Shown piece by piece: positions 8,004-17,730 of a stretch of 64,000 bases of DNA (position 1 is its first letter; the number at the start of each line of letters is the position of its first letter). The translations under genes were made by a program, and so were the position numbers. The stretch comes from Magnetofaba australis IT-1 (GTDB taxonomy: Bacteria > Pseudomonadota > Magnetococcia > Magnetococcales > Magnetococcaceae). The notes under the pieces are model-generated. The model ran no database searches and had not been told where the DNA came from. It was given only the letters and a program-made list of their open reading frames with translations. The DNA lies in contig NZ_LVJN01000018.1 in NCBI RefSeq assembly GCF_002109495.1, positions 534,958 through 598,957 on the forward strand. Reading direction: 5' to 3'.

Positions 8004-11000
8004 TCAGCTCTCTTCCTGACCAATCAACAGCAGGTCGCGCAGTTTGCGCACCAGCACCGATAGCGGCAACAGATCCTGCAGTTGCTGTTCGCGCAACTGC
8101 GTCATCAGCGCCTGATACTCCTCCACCTGCGACTCCACCTCTTGCAGATAGTTGGCAAAGGCTTCGGCCACCGACTCATTGTGGCGCTTGAAGGTGATGA
8201 TGCGTTTGACCAGGCGGGTGCGGGTCTCCCACAACTCCTTGCGCACGTTCTCCAGATTCAGGCGGCCCCATACATCGCGATTGCGCACCTTCTGCAGACT
8301 CTCCTCGATCCAGGAGATGCCGAAGAAGTCGTCCACCTGGATATAGAGATGGCCCACCGGCTCAAAGTGCACATGTAGCGACTCCTTCAGGTGCAGGATG
8401 GTCATGGCGTCCTTCAGATAGGGCAGCAGCACGGTCTGTTTGGCCAGCTTCTCGCTCAGCCCCATCTTCTCCAACTGTTTGCGGCGCTTGTCTAGCTCGT
8501 TTACGCGCTCGGCGGAGAGTAGCTGCGGCAGCGACTCCCACAAATTGCGCTGGAACGCCAGAATCACCTTGCCGTAGAGGTTGATCACATCGATGGTGAT
8601 GCGGTCGTTGGACAGATGCGTCAGCATCCACGCCGCCAGATGCAGCAGCACCGACTCCATATCCGCCAGCACCTGATACTTGATAGGCGCTTTGACATTG
8701 ACTCCTAGCGCATGCACGTCGTGACGGAAACTGGGGGCGTCCACCATGTTCTCGGCGATAAGATAGGCTTTGAACAGATCGCTTAAGGGGTTGCCGTCGG
8801 GACGGGCGCGTCGGACTTTGTTGAAGGTGGCCAGCAGCGGCCCCACCCCGGTCTGGTTGATCACCCGGTTGGTGATGCAGGTGGCGATGATCTCCCGCTT
8901 GAGGAAGTGCTCGGACAGCTCCTTGCCGTAATCGCGCGACACCGAGGCGGGGAAGTAGCTGACCAGATAGCGCTCGAAGAAGAACATATCCACCAACTCG
9001 GAGTCGAGCAGGCGGGTGTAGGCGTAGAGTTTGGCGTAGCCCAGCATGATGGCCAGCAGCGGACGCGGCATGGGGCCATCGTCCAGAATCTCCACCAGCG
9101 CCTCACGCGAGGGCACGTTCTCATCAACGAAATTGAGTCCGGCCAACTCGTGCAGCATGTCCAGGCCGTCGAGGAAAATCTCCGGGCTCTGGGAGGAGAG
9201 AATTTCGTCGCGGCTGATGGCCATGTGCTGCATGCGGTTGTCCGCCAGCACCATATTGGCCACCTCCTCGGTGAGTTTGGAGAGCAGGGTGTTGCGACTG
9301 TCGATGGAGTCCAATTCGCCCACTTGCAGCAGGTGGGCGAAGAGGATCTTCAGATTGACCTCATGGTCCGACAAGTCCACGCCGCCGGAGTTGTCCAGCG
9401 CATCGGTGTTGACGCGCCCTTTATTGACGGCGAACTCCAGGCGCGCGCGCTGGGTCAGCCCCAAATTGCCGCCCTCGCCGACGATGCGGCATTTAAGCTG
9501 GCTGGCGTCCACCCGCACCGAGTCGTTGGCCTTGTCGGAGACATCCAGCTGGCTCTCGGTGTGGGCCTTCACATAGGTGCCGATGCCGCCGTTGTAGAGC
9601 AGATCCACCCGCGCGGTGAGCAGGCGCTGAATCACCTGCTCGCCGGAGAGGGATTCGGCCTTGGTGTCCAGCAGTTTGCGCAGCGTGTCGTTGAGCGGAA
9701 TCGCCTTGGCCGAGCGATTGAACACGCCGCCGCCTTTGGAGATGAGGCTGACGTCGTAGTCGCTCCAGGAGGAGCGCCCCATCTTGAACAGCCGCTCGCG
9801 CTCGGCGAAGCTGCTCTCGGTGTCGGGATCGGGGTCGAGGAAGACGTGCAGGTGGTTGAACGCGCCCACCAGTTTGATCTGCCGGGAGGAGAGCAGACCG
9901 TTGCCGAACACGTCGCCGGACATATCGCCGATGCCCACCACGGTGAACGGGTCGGTGTAGATGTCATGGCCCAGCTCGTGGAAGTGCAGGCGGATGCACT
10001 CCCAGGCCCCGCGCGCCGTAATGCCCACCTTTTTATGGTCATAGCCGTGGGTGCCGCCGGAGGCGAAGCCATCGCCCATCCAGAAGCCGTACTCCTCCTC
10101 GGCGATGCCGTTGGCGATATCGGAGAAGGTGGCGGTGCCTTTGTCGGCGGCCACCACCAGGTAGGGGTCCTCCTCATCCAGAATCATCACGTCAGGCGGG
10201 TGGGCGATGCCGCCCTCCACGCGGTTGTCGGTGATGTCCAGCAGGCCGCGAATGAAGTCCTTGTACTGCGCCTCCACATAGGCCATGCGGTGGCTGGGGG
10301 TGATCTCGCCAATGCGCGGGATGATGAAGCCGCCCTTGGAGCCCACCGGCACGATGATGGCGTTTTTCACCATCTGGGTTTTCATCAAGCCGAGGACTTC
10401 GGTGCGGAAATCGTCGTGGCGGTCGGAGAAGCGCAGCCCGCCGCGCGCCACGCGCCCGCCGCGCAGATGCACCCCCTCCAAAGTGGGGGTGATGACGAAG
10501 ATCTCGCGCCAGGGGCGCGGCGAGGGCATCTCCGAGATGGCGGCGCTGTCGATTTTAAACGAGATGCGCTGCTCGCAATCCTCGCGGAAGTAGCTGGTGC
10601 GCAGCATCGATTCGACCACGTTATGCAGACCGCGCAGCACTTGGTCATCTTGCAAATTGACCACCTCCTGCAGCCCCTCTTCGAAGCGCTTGGCGGTGTC
10701 GCACATCAGTTTCTTCGAGCGTTTGCCGCCGGTGTCGAAGCGGCACAGGAACGCCTCCAGGATCAAGCGCGCCAGCTTGTGGTGCACGATCAGCACCTGA
10801 TTGACCTTGGCGGCGGAGAGTTCGCGACGGATCTGCAGCAGGTACTGCCGCACTCCCTGCATCAACAGGATCTCTTTGGGCTCAAACCCCTCCAGCAGCA
10901 CCAACTGAATCAGCGCATCGTCGAGCATGCGGCCATCGTGGATGGCGTCCAGCGCCTGACTGAACAACTCAGCGCGGTTGGTAAGCTGCTCACGGTCCCG

Positions 11001-12881
11001 TGACGGGCCGCCCACTTCAAAGCGCTGAATGGTGATGGTTTTGTCGTTCTCCAACCGCACCTGAGTGGAGAATTCGTGCAGACAGGCGACGCCGAAGTTA
11101 TCAAACGTGCGCACCATGCGCGTCAGCTCCACCGGGTCATCGGTGTAGAGCTTGATGTAGACGCCGCCGTTTTCATAGTGGGCCACACGGCTGGCGAAAC
11201 GCTTGCGCGGCGTGAGGGACTCAATAACATCGATATCCCGCGCCGCCTGCGGCGCAGGCGCAGCCTCCTTGAATACCGGCTCAAAAGCGTTGGCGTAACG
11301 ATTAAAGCGTCTATGCGCGGCGCGAGGCGGCAGGCTGTGGAGCAGCTCTTCGCGCAGCTTGTCCTCCCAGGTCATCACCTCGCGGCGGATCTGCGCTTCG
11401 AGCATGGCGCGATGGAAGCTGAACGGCTTGCCTGGCGTGTGGTTGGCGTAGCAGACAATGAAGAAGGTCGAGCCGGTTTCCGACACCGACACCGTGCTCA
11501 CCGGGTACTCCATATGGCGCGATAGAATGGTTTTGACCTTGTCGGTCAGGCGCGAATAGAAGCGGTTTTTCGACACCGCCGTAATGACGGAAACATAGTT
11601 CTCAAAGCGCCCCATGCGCGCCAGCACGCGCACGTCGTTCTCGCCTTCCATCTCCAGGATTTCGCGAATCTGTTCGGTGATCACCTCGGGATTGGAGTAG
11701 AACAGCTCCCGCAGCGGCATGCGGTCATAGAGATTGCGGAACTCATGGTGCAGATAGGAGCCCGGTTCGAAGCCGGAGAGCGCCAGCGTCTCTTTCAGGC
11801 GAATATTGAGCACCGGTACGGTGGAGGCGCGGCTGGCCAGAGAGGCGCGCGAGAAGCGGCCCAGACCGATAAACACCTTCCAGGTCAGCTCGCCGTCCTT
11901 GAGCGTATGCGGGCGTTTGAGCAGGAAGAAGTCAGCGCCCTCGGCGTTGTAGATCACAGATTGGCCATGTTCACAGTAGTCAATGGTGAGGGTGGCGCCG
12001 TCATCCTTTTGCGGTGGCTGCTGGGTGATGTTGTCGAGGATGGCGTCGATCTCCTCACGCATGCCGGGCATGACGCGGGCCAGCAGGGCGTCCACCTGGG
12101 CGCTGCGATAGACGCCCAACGGCGCTTCATGGGGGTGGTTGCGCAACTGACCGCCATGACCCAGGAGCATGCGCGCGCCCATGAAGACAAAATTGCCATC
12201 CTCCACCCAGCGCAGAAATTGCGCTTCGACGTCGTGGCTCTCCCCCTCCAGCCGTTCGGCCTCCTGTTCGATGCGCGCCACCATCTGCGGGAAGTCGTCC
12301 ACCGACAGCTTGACCCAGTCCAACACCGCCTGCAGATTGACTCGCAGGGTATCAAACGCCTCGGGCTCAAGGATCTCCTCAGTGAGCATGAGGATCACCA
12401 TCTCGCGCGTGTAGGCGTCGGTGTTTTTCACCTTCTGGGTAGCGACGTTGACCAGATGGCCTTTGGCGTTGCGCTTGACCAGCAGGGTGGTGTGAGCTTG
12501 GGCGAACAGCGATAGCCCACTCTGTTTAAGGAAGTTGCGCACCGCATCGAGGATGTAGGGGGTGTCGTGCAGATGGATGATGATGCGCGTGCCGCCCTGG
12601 GCGCAGGGCGATGCGTTGGTCTCGTCGTCGTCGCGTACGCCCGCGTGCCGACCAATGTGCAGTTTGACGCCGCCATTGTCATTGACCAGGGGGGTGTTGA
12701 ACAGGGTAAACAGCGCTTCCAGCCCCTGCGCGTCGCACCACAGCGCCGAAGAGAGCGATCCCTTCAGATCATGCAATATCTGGGTTAACAGGTTTTGCGC
12801 AGCTTTTTGGTGGCTGTCGGGCAGACGCTTGAGAGCTTGTTCAATCAGCTCTGCAGAAGGCAGGGGAGAGGCGGCGTTCAT
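8004..12881 (-). CDS. gdhB: Large NAD-specific glutamate dehydrogenase
   Basis: A 1,625-residue enzyme of the GDH-1600 class, converting glutamate to 2-oxoglutarate and ammonium with NAD+. The first half is the regulatory region peculiar to this class. The catalytic domain begins with [16 protein letters not shown] and includes [14 protein letters not shown]. The dinucleotide-binding part has [15 protein letters not shown] and later [16 protein letters not shown]. The family is usually 1,550-1,650 residues. The start at 12879-12881 has GGAG eight bases upstream; a GTG three codons earlier would overlap that site. The gene is common in alphaproteobacteria and pseudomonads and usually serves amino-acid catabolism. 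cysC follows closely. Confidence 0.96.
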   Translation of the reverse strand: MNAASPLPSAELIEQALKRLPDSHQKAAQNLLTQILHDLKGSLSSALWCDAQGLEALFTLFNTPLVNDNGGVKLHIGRHAGVRDDDETNASPCAQGGTRIIIHLHDTPYILDAVRNFLKQSGLSLFAQAHTTLLVKRNAKGHLVNVATQKVKNTDAYTREMVILMLTEEILEPEAFDTLRVNLQAVLDWVKLSVDDFPQMVARIEQEAERLEGESHDVEAQFLRWVEDGNFVFMGARMLLGHGGQLRNHPHEAPLGVYRSAQVDALLARVMPGMREEIDAILDNITQQPPQKDDGATLTIDYCEHGQSVIYNAEGADFFLLKRPHTLKDGELTWKVFIGLGRFSRASLASRASTVPVLNIRLKETLALSGFEPGSYLHHEFRNLYDRMPLRELFYSNPEVITEQIREILEMEGENDVRVLARMGRFENYVSVITAVSKNRFYSRLTDKVKTILSRHMEYPVSTVSVSETGSTFFIVCYANHTPGKPFSFHRAMLEAQIRREVMTWEDKLREELLHSLPPRAAHRRFNRYANAFEPVFKEAAPAPQAARDIDVIESLTPRKRFASRVAHYENGGVYIKLYTDDPVELTRMVRTFDNFGVACLHEFSTQVRLENDKTITIQRFEVGGPSRDREQLTNRAELFSQALDAIHDGRMLDDALIQLVLLEGFEPKEILLMQGVRQYLLQIRRELSAAKVNQVLIVHHKLARLILEAFLCRFDTGGKRSKKLMCDTAKRFEEGLQEVVNLQDDQVLRGLHNVVESMLRTSYFREDCEQRISFKIDSAAISEMPSPRPWREIFVITPTLEGVHLRGGRVARGGLRFSDRHDDFRTEVLGLMKTQMVKNAIIVPVGSKGGFIIPRIGEITPSHRMAYVEAQYKDFIRGLLDITDNRVEGGIAHPPDVMILDEEDPYLVVAADKGTATFSDIANGIAEEEYGFWMGDGFASGGTHGYDHKKVGITARGAWECIRLHFHELGHDIYTDPFTVVGIGDMSGDVFGNGLLSSRQIKLVGAFNHLHVFLDPDPDTESSFAERERLFKMGRSSWSDYDVSLISKGGGVFNRSAKAIPLNDTLRKLLDTKAESLSGEQVIQRLLTARVDLLYNGGIGTYVKAHTESQLDVSDKANDSVRVDASQLKCRIVGEGGNLGLTQRARLEFAVNKGRVNTDALDNSGGVDLSDHEVNLKILFAHLLQVGELDSIDSRNTLLSKLTEEVANMVLADNRMQHMAISRDEILSSQSPEIFLDGLDMLHELAGLNFVDENVPSREALVEILDDGPMPRPLLAIMLGYAKLYAYTRLLDSELVDMFFFERYLVSYFPASVSRDYGKELSEHFLKREIIATCITNRVINQTGVGPLLATFNKVRRARPDGNPLSDLFKAYLIAENMVDAPSFRHDVHALGVNVKAPIKYQVLADMESVLLHLAAWMLTHLSNDRITIDVINLYGKVILAFQRNLWESLPQLLSAERVNELDKRRKQLEKMGLSEKLAKQTVLLPYLKDAMTILHLKESLHVHFEPVGHLYIQVDDFFGISWIEESLQKVRNRDVWGRLNLENVRKELWETRTRLVKRIITFKRHNESVAEAFANYLQEVESQVEEYQALMTQLREQQLQDLLPLSVLVRKLRDLLLIGQEES

Positions 12882-12986
12882 GCTAATCACTCCGCAGGGT
12901 CGTCACAGTCGCCCGAACGGGCGCCCGTGACGCGCATCGCCAAGCAAGCGACGCGCGAGAGATGGAAGGGGACGCGCTCAATGCGG

Positions 12987-13015
12987 AAAAAAAGAGGGGC
13001 GTGTGAGCGCCCCTC
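12987..13015 (-). terminator. Intrinsic terminator after ydcH-like gene
   Basis: An 8-bp GC-rich stem (12994-13001 with 13008-13015) is followed on the minus strand by seven consecutive T residues (12987-12993). It lies 13 nt downstream of the small DUF465 gene and separates it from the glutamate dehydrogenase gene. Confidence 0.85.
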
Positions 13016-13027
13016 CGGTTCCGGCGT

Positions 13028-13240
13028 TCAGACGCCGGTGTGTTGGTTGAGGATCGTCGCCATCTGATCTTTGAGAAGAAGTTTCTCTTTTTTCAAACGC
13101 TCCAGGGTAAAGTCGTCAACGGTGCTGCCGTTCAGGTCGCTCACCTGGTTTTTCAAATCCTGATGGCGATCATACAGCTCTTTGAACGCCTCATTGGTGG
13201 TCAGCAGTTCCTGCACCGCTTGCAGTTGATCCTCGAACAT
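13028..13240 (-). CDS. YdcH/DUF465 small coiled-coil protein
   Basis: A 70-residue highly charged helical protein. FKELYDRHQDLKNQVSDL and DDFTLERLKKEKLLLKDQM match the DUF465 (YdcH) family, whose members are short two-helix proteins of unknown function. AGGAGA lies seven bases before the ATG at 13238-13240. It follows rnhA by 36 nt on the same strand and ends at a strong terminator, so rnhA and this gene probably form one transcript. Confidence 0.85.
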   Translation of the reverse strand: MFEDQLQAVQELLTTNEAFKELYDRHQDLKNQVSDLNGSTVDDFTLERLKKEKLLLKDQMATILNQHTGV

Positions 13241-13276
13241 AGCGTCTCTCCTGGTGAGTGAAAGATGGTCTGGCCG

Positions 13277-13819
13277 TTACAACGCGCCTTCGGGGTCGGC
13301 ATCGGCCAAACCGTTCAAACCGTCGCTGATCGCCCGGCGAGCCAGGGCGTCGGCGGCTTCGTTGCCGGGGTGTCCGGCGTGTCCTTTGATCCAGCGCCAT
13401 TCAACCGAACGCTGGGCGGCAAGGGCGTCCAATCGTTTCCATAGATCGGCGTTGAGCACGGCGCCGCCGCCGCTCTTGCGCCAGTTGCGTCGCTTCCAAC
13501 CATGTATCCATTCGGTGATGCCATTTTTGACGTAGGCGGAATCGGTGATCACTTCGGCTTGGCTCCCGCGCGGCAGGCTCTCCAGCGCGCGAATGGCGGC
13601 CAGCAGCTCCATACGGTTGTTGGTGGTGCGGGGTGAAAACCCTGCGGCTTGTCCCGCCAAGCCGTCGCGTTCCCACACATACCCCCAACCGCCCGGACCG
13701 GGGTTGCCGCTGCAGGCGCCATCGGTGTGAATGATCGTTGTGCTCAGGCAGCCGGATGCTTCCGGCTCATCAGCCTCAAGGTTGGAGAAGAGGGAGGGGG
13801 TGTCGTCTAAAGAGGCCAT
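13277..13819 (-). CDS. rnhA: Ribonuclease HI
   Basis: RnhA cleaves the RNA strand of RNA:DNA hybrids. The four acidic catalytic residues are visible: Asp33 in HTDGACSGNPGPGGWG, Glu71 in NNRMELLAA, Asp93 in ITDSAYV and Asp157 in GNEAADALA. The GHAGHPGN loop is also present. The 180-residue length includes about 27 extra residues before the fold and a short tail. The spacing of GGGGA to the ATG at 13819 is tight, so a slightly later start is possible, but none is clearly better. It is the first gene before the DUF465 gene. A possible promoter (TTGAAA, 17 nt, TAATCT) lies near 13935-13963 on the minus strand. Confidence 0.95.
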   Translation of the reverse strand: MASLDDTPSLFSNLEADEPEASGCLSTTIIHTDGACSGNPGPGGWGYVWERDGLAGQAAGFSPRTTNNRMELLAAIRALESLPRGSQAEVITDSAYVKNGITEWIHGWKRRNWRKSGGGAVLNADLWKRLDALAAQRSVEWRWIKGHAGHPGNEAADALARRAISDGLNGLADADPEGAL

Positions 13820-14295
13820 AAATCCCCGAATCGGCGCTACGTGCTTCGACCGGGCGCTGAGTGCGCAACCGGTCGCCGCCAGGTGGCGTTCAGGCGGCGC
13901 GTCTTGTGTTTGAATTTTGATGCAATCTCAGATTAGAACGATGCGCATTCGGTTTCAAGCCGCCAATTCTCTTAAGTGACCGTTGCGCTGGCCGACACTG
14001 CAAAAGGGGTGTAAGCGTTTTAACAGGGTGTAGGAATCTTGCATAAGTACAACACATTGAATAATTTTATATAAATTAATTTCTGGCCATTTCACGCGCA
14101 AGATATTTACAGGCTTTTGCAAGATGAAAAAAACTCAGGAAGAATTGCTAATCATCTGAACTTAAAAGAGGAATTATCTGCGAAAAAACATGGCCCGGAA
14201 TCTGCGCTTTAGAGAGGCAGCAGCGCGTCGATCCGCACAGTACAAACAGGTTATGGATACGGCGTAAGGGATGGACTGTTGACGGGAGAAAACCG
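13820..14295. other. AT-rich intergenic region between divergent genes
   Basis: This 476-nt region separates rnhA (leftward) from the HTH protein gene (rightward). From about 14030 to 14190 it is far richer in A and T than the rest of the window, including a TATATAAATTAAT stretch. A possible rightward promoter reads TTGCAT at 14039-14044, then 16 nt, then ATAATT at 14061-14066. Open frames inside are at most about 25 codons (one ATG at 14190), and none has coding support. The composition suggests a regulatory or transferred segment. Confidence 0.55.
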
Positions 14296-14838
14296 ATGGT
14301 GACCCAGCACGATTTTCCGCATTTGACCTATCAACTGCTCAAACCCCATACGGAGTTGTTTACCCGCGTATGTGGCATGGAGCTGGCGCAGTTCGCTGAA
14401 CTGGCGGAAGCGCTGCGTCCTGAGTGGTCCGTGCTGCAGGGCAACAAGAAGGTCTCCGGTCGCCCCTACCGCATTCCCGATCTGGAGAACCACTTGATGG
14501 CGCTGATGATCTACTATCGCTTCCGCGCCACCTATCAACTGATCGGCGCCCTCTACGGGGTCAATGAGACCACCGCCATGCGCCGCATCAAGTGCATTGA
14601 GTCGTTGGTGAAGGGGCGCTCCGATCTGCGTCGTGAGCGCACCCGTTCGCGGGATATGCTGATTGAAGTGGCTGAGCAGCTGCAGGGCCTGACGGCCCGC
14701 GCCGAGCAGGACGCCGCGCAGAGCAAAACGCCGGTGGCGGTGGTGACGCCCAAGCCGGTGTCCACCATGGTCAAAGGCAAGAAGGTGATTTTCCGGCGCT
14801 TGCCGCTGGAGGCCAGCCGTCAAAGCGCCTTGGTCTAA
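14296..14838 (+). CDS. Stand-alone transposase-type HTH protein (HTH_Tnp_4-like)
   Basis: A 180-residue protein whose central part, about residues 55-105, resembles the N-terminal helix-turn-helix of IS5-type DDE transposases. It has GRPYRIPDLENHLMALMIYY, then YRFRATYQLIGALYGVNET and a TTAMRRIKCIE recognition helix. No DDE catalytic domain follows; instead there is a short helical region and a tail of basic residues (KGKKVIFRRLP). It has a good ribosome site (GGGAG, seven bases before the ATG), intact coding frame and local codon style. It may be a domesticated DNA-binding regulator rather than a degraded transposase. Its target and function are unknown. Confidence 0.6.
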   Translation: MVTQHDFPHLTYQLLKPHTELFTRVCGMELAQFAELAEALRPEWSVLQGNKKVSGRPYRIPDLENHLMALMIYYRFRATYQLIGALYGVNETTAMRRIKCIESLVKGRSDLRRERTRSRDMLIEVAEQLQGLTARAEQDAAQSKTPVAVVTPKPVSTMVKGKKVIFRRLPLEASRQSALV

Positions 14839-14865
14839 GCTGCGCCGATGCGCAGGCGTTGATCT

Positions 14866-14896
14866 GTCCGGCGACCGTGCAACACGGTCGCCGGAC
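14866..14896. terminator. Perfect hairpin between convergent genes
   Basis: A 14-bp perfect stem (14866-14879 with 14883-14896) and a three-base loop lie between the stops of the HTH gene and ettA. There is no T tract on either side. The position suggests a shared transcription barrier. Confidence 0.55.
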
Positions 14897-14903
14897 GGTC
14901 GCG

Positions 14904-16586
14904 TCAGTGGGCCAGACGCTTGTACTTGATGCGGTGGGGCTGATCGGCCGCATCGCCCAGACGTTTCTTCAAATCCGCATGGTAGTCCTGATAGTTACCC
15001 TCACAGAACACCACCTGTGACTCGCCCTCGAACGCCAGAATGTGCGTACAGATACGATCCAGGAACCAACGGTCATGGGACACCACCACGGCGCTGCCCG
15101 GGAACTCCAACAGCGCCGTCTCCAGCGCCTGCAGGGTCTCCACATCCAGATCGTTGGTGGGTTCGTCCAGCAGCAACAGGTTGCCGTTCTCCTGCACCAG
15201 TTTGGCCAGGTGCAGACGGTTGCGCTCACCGCCGGAGAGGAACTTCACTTTCTTCTGCTGATCGCCGCCCTTGAAGTTGAACCAGCTCACATAGGCGCGG
15301 GAGTTGATCTCGCGATCACCCAGGGTGACGATGTCCTGATCGCCGGAGATCTCCTCCCACACGGTTTTGTCGCCGTCCAGCGCATCGCGGGACTGGTCCA
15401 CATAGGTGAGCTTCACGGTTTCGCCGAGGATCATCTCCCCCGCATCAGGTTTCTCCTGTCCGGTGAGCATGCGCAGGAAGGTGGTCTTACCACTGCCGTT
15501 GGCGCCGATGATGCCCAGAATGCCCCCTTTGGGGATCATGAAGTTCAGGTCCTCCATCAGCAGGCGCTCGCCAAAGCCTTTGCTCAGACCCTTGGCTTCG
15601 ATCACCACATCGCCCAGACGCGGCCCCGGCGGAATGAACAGGGACTGGGTGTCTTTGCGCTTTTCACGATGCTGGCTGGCCAACTCCTCGTAGGCGGCCA
15701 GACGCGCCTTGCTCTTGGCCTGACGCGCTTTGGGCGAGGAGCGCACCCACTCCAACTCGGCGCCGAGGCGCTTGCGGCGGGACTCGTCCTCTTTCTTCTC
15801 CTGCGCCAGACGCGCCTCCTTCTGCTCCAGCCAGGAGGAGTAGTTGCCCTTCCAGGGGATGCCCGCGCCGCGGTCCAGCTCCAAAATCCAACCGGCGACA
15901 TTATCCAGGAAGTAGCGATCGTGGGTCACCGCCACCACGGTGCCGGGGTACTCATCCAGGAAGCGCTCCAGCCACGCCACCGACTCGGCGTCCAGGTGGT
16001 TGGTGGGCTCGTCCAGCAGCAGCATGTCGGGCTGGGAGAGCAGCAGACGGCACAGCGCCACGCGGCGCTTCTCACCACCAGACAACTTGCTGATGTCAGC
16101 GTCCCACGGCGGCAGGCGCAGAGCGTCGGCGGCGATCTCCAGTTTACGGTCCAGATCCCAGGCGTCGAGGCGGTCGATCTCCTCCTGCAGCTCGCCCTGT
16201 TCGGCGATGAGCGCGTTCATCTCATCGTCGGTCATCTCTTCGGCGAACTTGGCGCTCACCTCATTGAAGCGATCCACCAGCGCCTTGACCTCGGCCACGC
16301 CCTCTTCCACATTGCCGCGCACCCCTTTGTCGGGATCCAGCTCCGGCTCCTGGGACAGATAGCCCACCTTGACGCCATCAGCGGGCTTGGCGTCGCCGCC
16401 GATCTCGGTGTCGATCCCCGCCATGATGCGCATGAGGGTGGACTTACCCGAACCGTTCAGACCCAGTACGCCGATCTTGGCGCCGGGCAGGAAGGCGAGG
16501 GTGATGTCCTTGAGAATGGCGGTCTTCTGCGGGCCCACCGTTTTGGTGACCCGCTGCATGGTGTAGATGTATTGATAGCTAGCCAT
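14904..16586 (-). CDS. ettA: ABC-F ATPase EttA (energy-dependent translational throttle)
   Basis: EttA binds the ribosomal E site and gates the first elongation step according to the ATP/ADP ratio. The 560-residue protein has two ABC cassettes: Walker [10 protein letters not shown] near residue 42 and GANGSGKTT near 358, and the signature motifs [12 protein letters not shown] and [14 protein letters not shown]. The linker between them contains a charged arm. [15 protein letters not shown] at the start and YKRLAH at the end are typical of EttA as opposed to other ABC-F proteins. There are no membrane segments. A GGGAG site precedes the ATG. It appears to be monocistronic. Confidence 0.96.
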   Translation of the reverse strand: MASYQYIYTMQRVTKTVGPQKTAILKDITLAFLPGAKIGVLGLNGSGKSTLMRIMAGIDTEIGGDAKPADGVKVGYLSQEPELDPDKGVRGNVEEGVAEVKALVDRFNEVSAKFAEEMTDDEMNALIAEQGELQEEIDRLDAWDLDRKLEIAADALRLPPWDADISKLSGGEKRRVALCRLLLSQPDMLLLDEPTNHLDAESVAWLERFLDEYPGTVVAVTHDRYFLDNVAGWILELDRGAGIPWKGNYSSWLEQKEARLAQEKKEDESRRKRLGAELEWVRSSPKARQAKSKARLAAYEELASQHREKRKDTQSLFIPPGPRLGDVVIEAKGLSKGFGERLLMEDLNFMIPKGGILGIIGANGSGKTTFLRMLTGQEKPDAGEMILGETVKLTYVDQSRDALDGDKTVWEEISGDQDIVTLGDREINSRAYVSWFNFKGGDQQKKVKFLSGGERNRLHLAKLVQENGNLLLLDEPTNDLDVETLQALETALLEFPGSAVVVSHDRWFLDRICTHILAFEGESQVVFCEGNYQDYHADLKKRLGDAADQPHRIKYKRLAH

Positions 16587-16608
16587 CTGTCATTGCTCCC
16601 GATACGAC

Positions 16609-16640
16609 AAAACGGGCCTGCCGTCGCCGGCAAGCCCGTT
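16609..16640 (-). terminator. Terminator after ilvE
   Basis: A stem of about 13 bp with one mismatch (16611-16623 with 16628-16640) ends in TTTTG on the minus strand. It lies 22 nt downstream of the ilvE stop and before the ettA start. Confidence 0.7.
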
Positions 16641-16661
16641 GTTGATCCCTGTAAAAACCGG

Positions 16662-17579
16662 TTATTTAACCGGCGTCAGCCACTCGTGATGCTTGGGATA
16701 GCGCCCGTGCACCACGTCGAAGTAGAGTTTCTGCACCTCTTTGGTGATGGGCCCGGCGGTTCCTTTGCCGATGGTGCGGCCATCCAGTTCGCGGATGGGG
16801 GTCACCTCGGCTGCGGTGCCGGTGAAGAACGCCTCATCGGCGATCCACACCGCATCGCGGGGGAAACGCTGCTCCACCACCTCCAGCCCCAACTCCTTGA
16901 GCACCATGATCACCGTGTTGCGGGTGATGCCGTCCAGGGCGGAGTCCAGCGGCGGGGTCATCACGGTTTTGCCGTTGATGATAAACACGTTCTCCCCCGA
17001 GCCTTCGGCCACGTAGCCTTCGGTGTCCAGCAGCAGGGCTTCGTCGAAGCCGCAGGCCAGCGCCTCGGATTTGGCCAGAATCGAGTTGGGGTAGTTGCCC
17101 ACCGCCTTGGCCCGGGTCATCACCACGTTGGGGTGATGGCGGGTAAACGAGGAGGTTTTGATGCGGATGCCATTCTCCATGCCATCCTTACCCAAATAGG
17201 CGCCCCACTCCCAGGCGGCGATCATGCCGTGGGTCTTGAGCGGCGCCGGATTGATCCCCATGCTCTCGGCCCCGTAGTAGAACAGCGGGCGGATGTAGCA
17301 GGATTTCAAGCCGTTGGCTTTGACGATGTCGATATGCGCCTGCATGATCTCATCACGGCTCCAGGTGGGAGACATGTTGAGAATGTGCGCCGAGTTGAAC
17401 AGGCGGTCGGTGTGCTCCTGCAGACGGAAGATGGCTGGACCGGTGGCGGTTTCATAGCAGCGCACCCCTTCGAATACCCCCAGGCCGTAGTGCAGGGTAT
17501 GGGTGAGCACATGGACTTTCGCATCGCGCCAGTCCACCATTTCGCCATCCATCCAGATCTTGCCGTCACGATCCCACAT
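16662..17579 (-). CDS. ilvE: Branched-chain amino acid aminotransferase
   Basis: IlvE transfers the amino group between glutamate and the keto acids of leucine, isoleucine and valine using pyridoxal phosphate. The 305-residue fold-type IV enzyme has the PLP lysine Lys158 in RAKAVGNYPNS, the FEGVRCY entry motif and EGSGENVFI, GITRNTV and FFTGTAAEVTPI around the cofactor phosphate. The length matches the family. The ribosome site is weak (AAGAG). It lies alone between glnE and ettA and has its own terminator. Confidence 0.95.
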   Translation of the reverse strand: MWDRDGKIWMDGEMVDWRDAKVHVLTHTLHYGLGVFEGVRCYETATGPAIFRLQEHTDRLFNSAHILNMSPTWSRDEIMQAHIDIVKANGLKSCYIRPLFYYGAESMGINPAPLKTHGMIAAWEWGAYLGKDGMENGIRIKTSSFTRHHPNVVMTRAKAVGNYPNSILAKSEALACGFDEALLLDTEGYVAEGSGENVFIINGKTVMTPPLDSALDGITRNTVIMVLKELGLEVVEQRFPRDAVWIADEAFFTGTAAEVTPIRELDGRTIGKGTAGPITKEVQKLYFDVVHGRYPKHHEWLTPVK

Positions 17580-17730
17580 TGGTTTTTGCTCTTGATATGA
17601 CGCCCCTGCGCGCCTGGATGCGCAAGCCGTGCGTCGTTGTAAAGCGGCTCCTTACGAACCGGATTCATCCAGGCTGGCCGATCATGGTAGCGGAAAACCG
17701 GCGCCAAGAAAAGCGCCCTGCGCCGTGATG

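Noticed and set aside
8907-11003. Open frame of 698 codons opposite the glutamate dehydrogenase
   Set aside because: Antisense frame with no recognisable domain.
13990-14004. Possible sigma-54 promoter (TGGC..TGCA)
   Set aside because: Only eight bases lie between the GG and GC elements, while sigma-54 sites need ten.
14190-14267. Short frame of about 25 codons before the HTH gene
   Set aside because: No ribosome site and too short to separate from chance.
15042-17600. Open frame of 852 codons on the plus strand opposite ettA and ilvE
   Set aside because: It mirrors two certain genes, has His/Gln/Gly-rich composition typical of antisense frames in GC-rich DNA, and no family motif.
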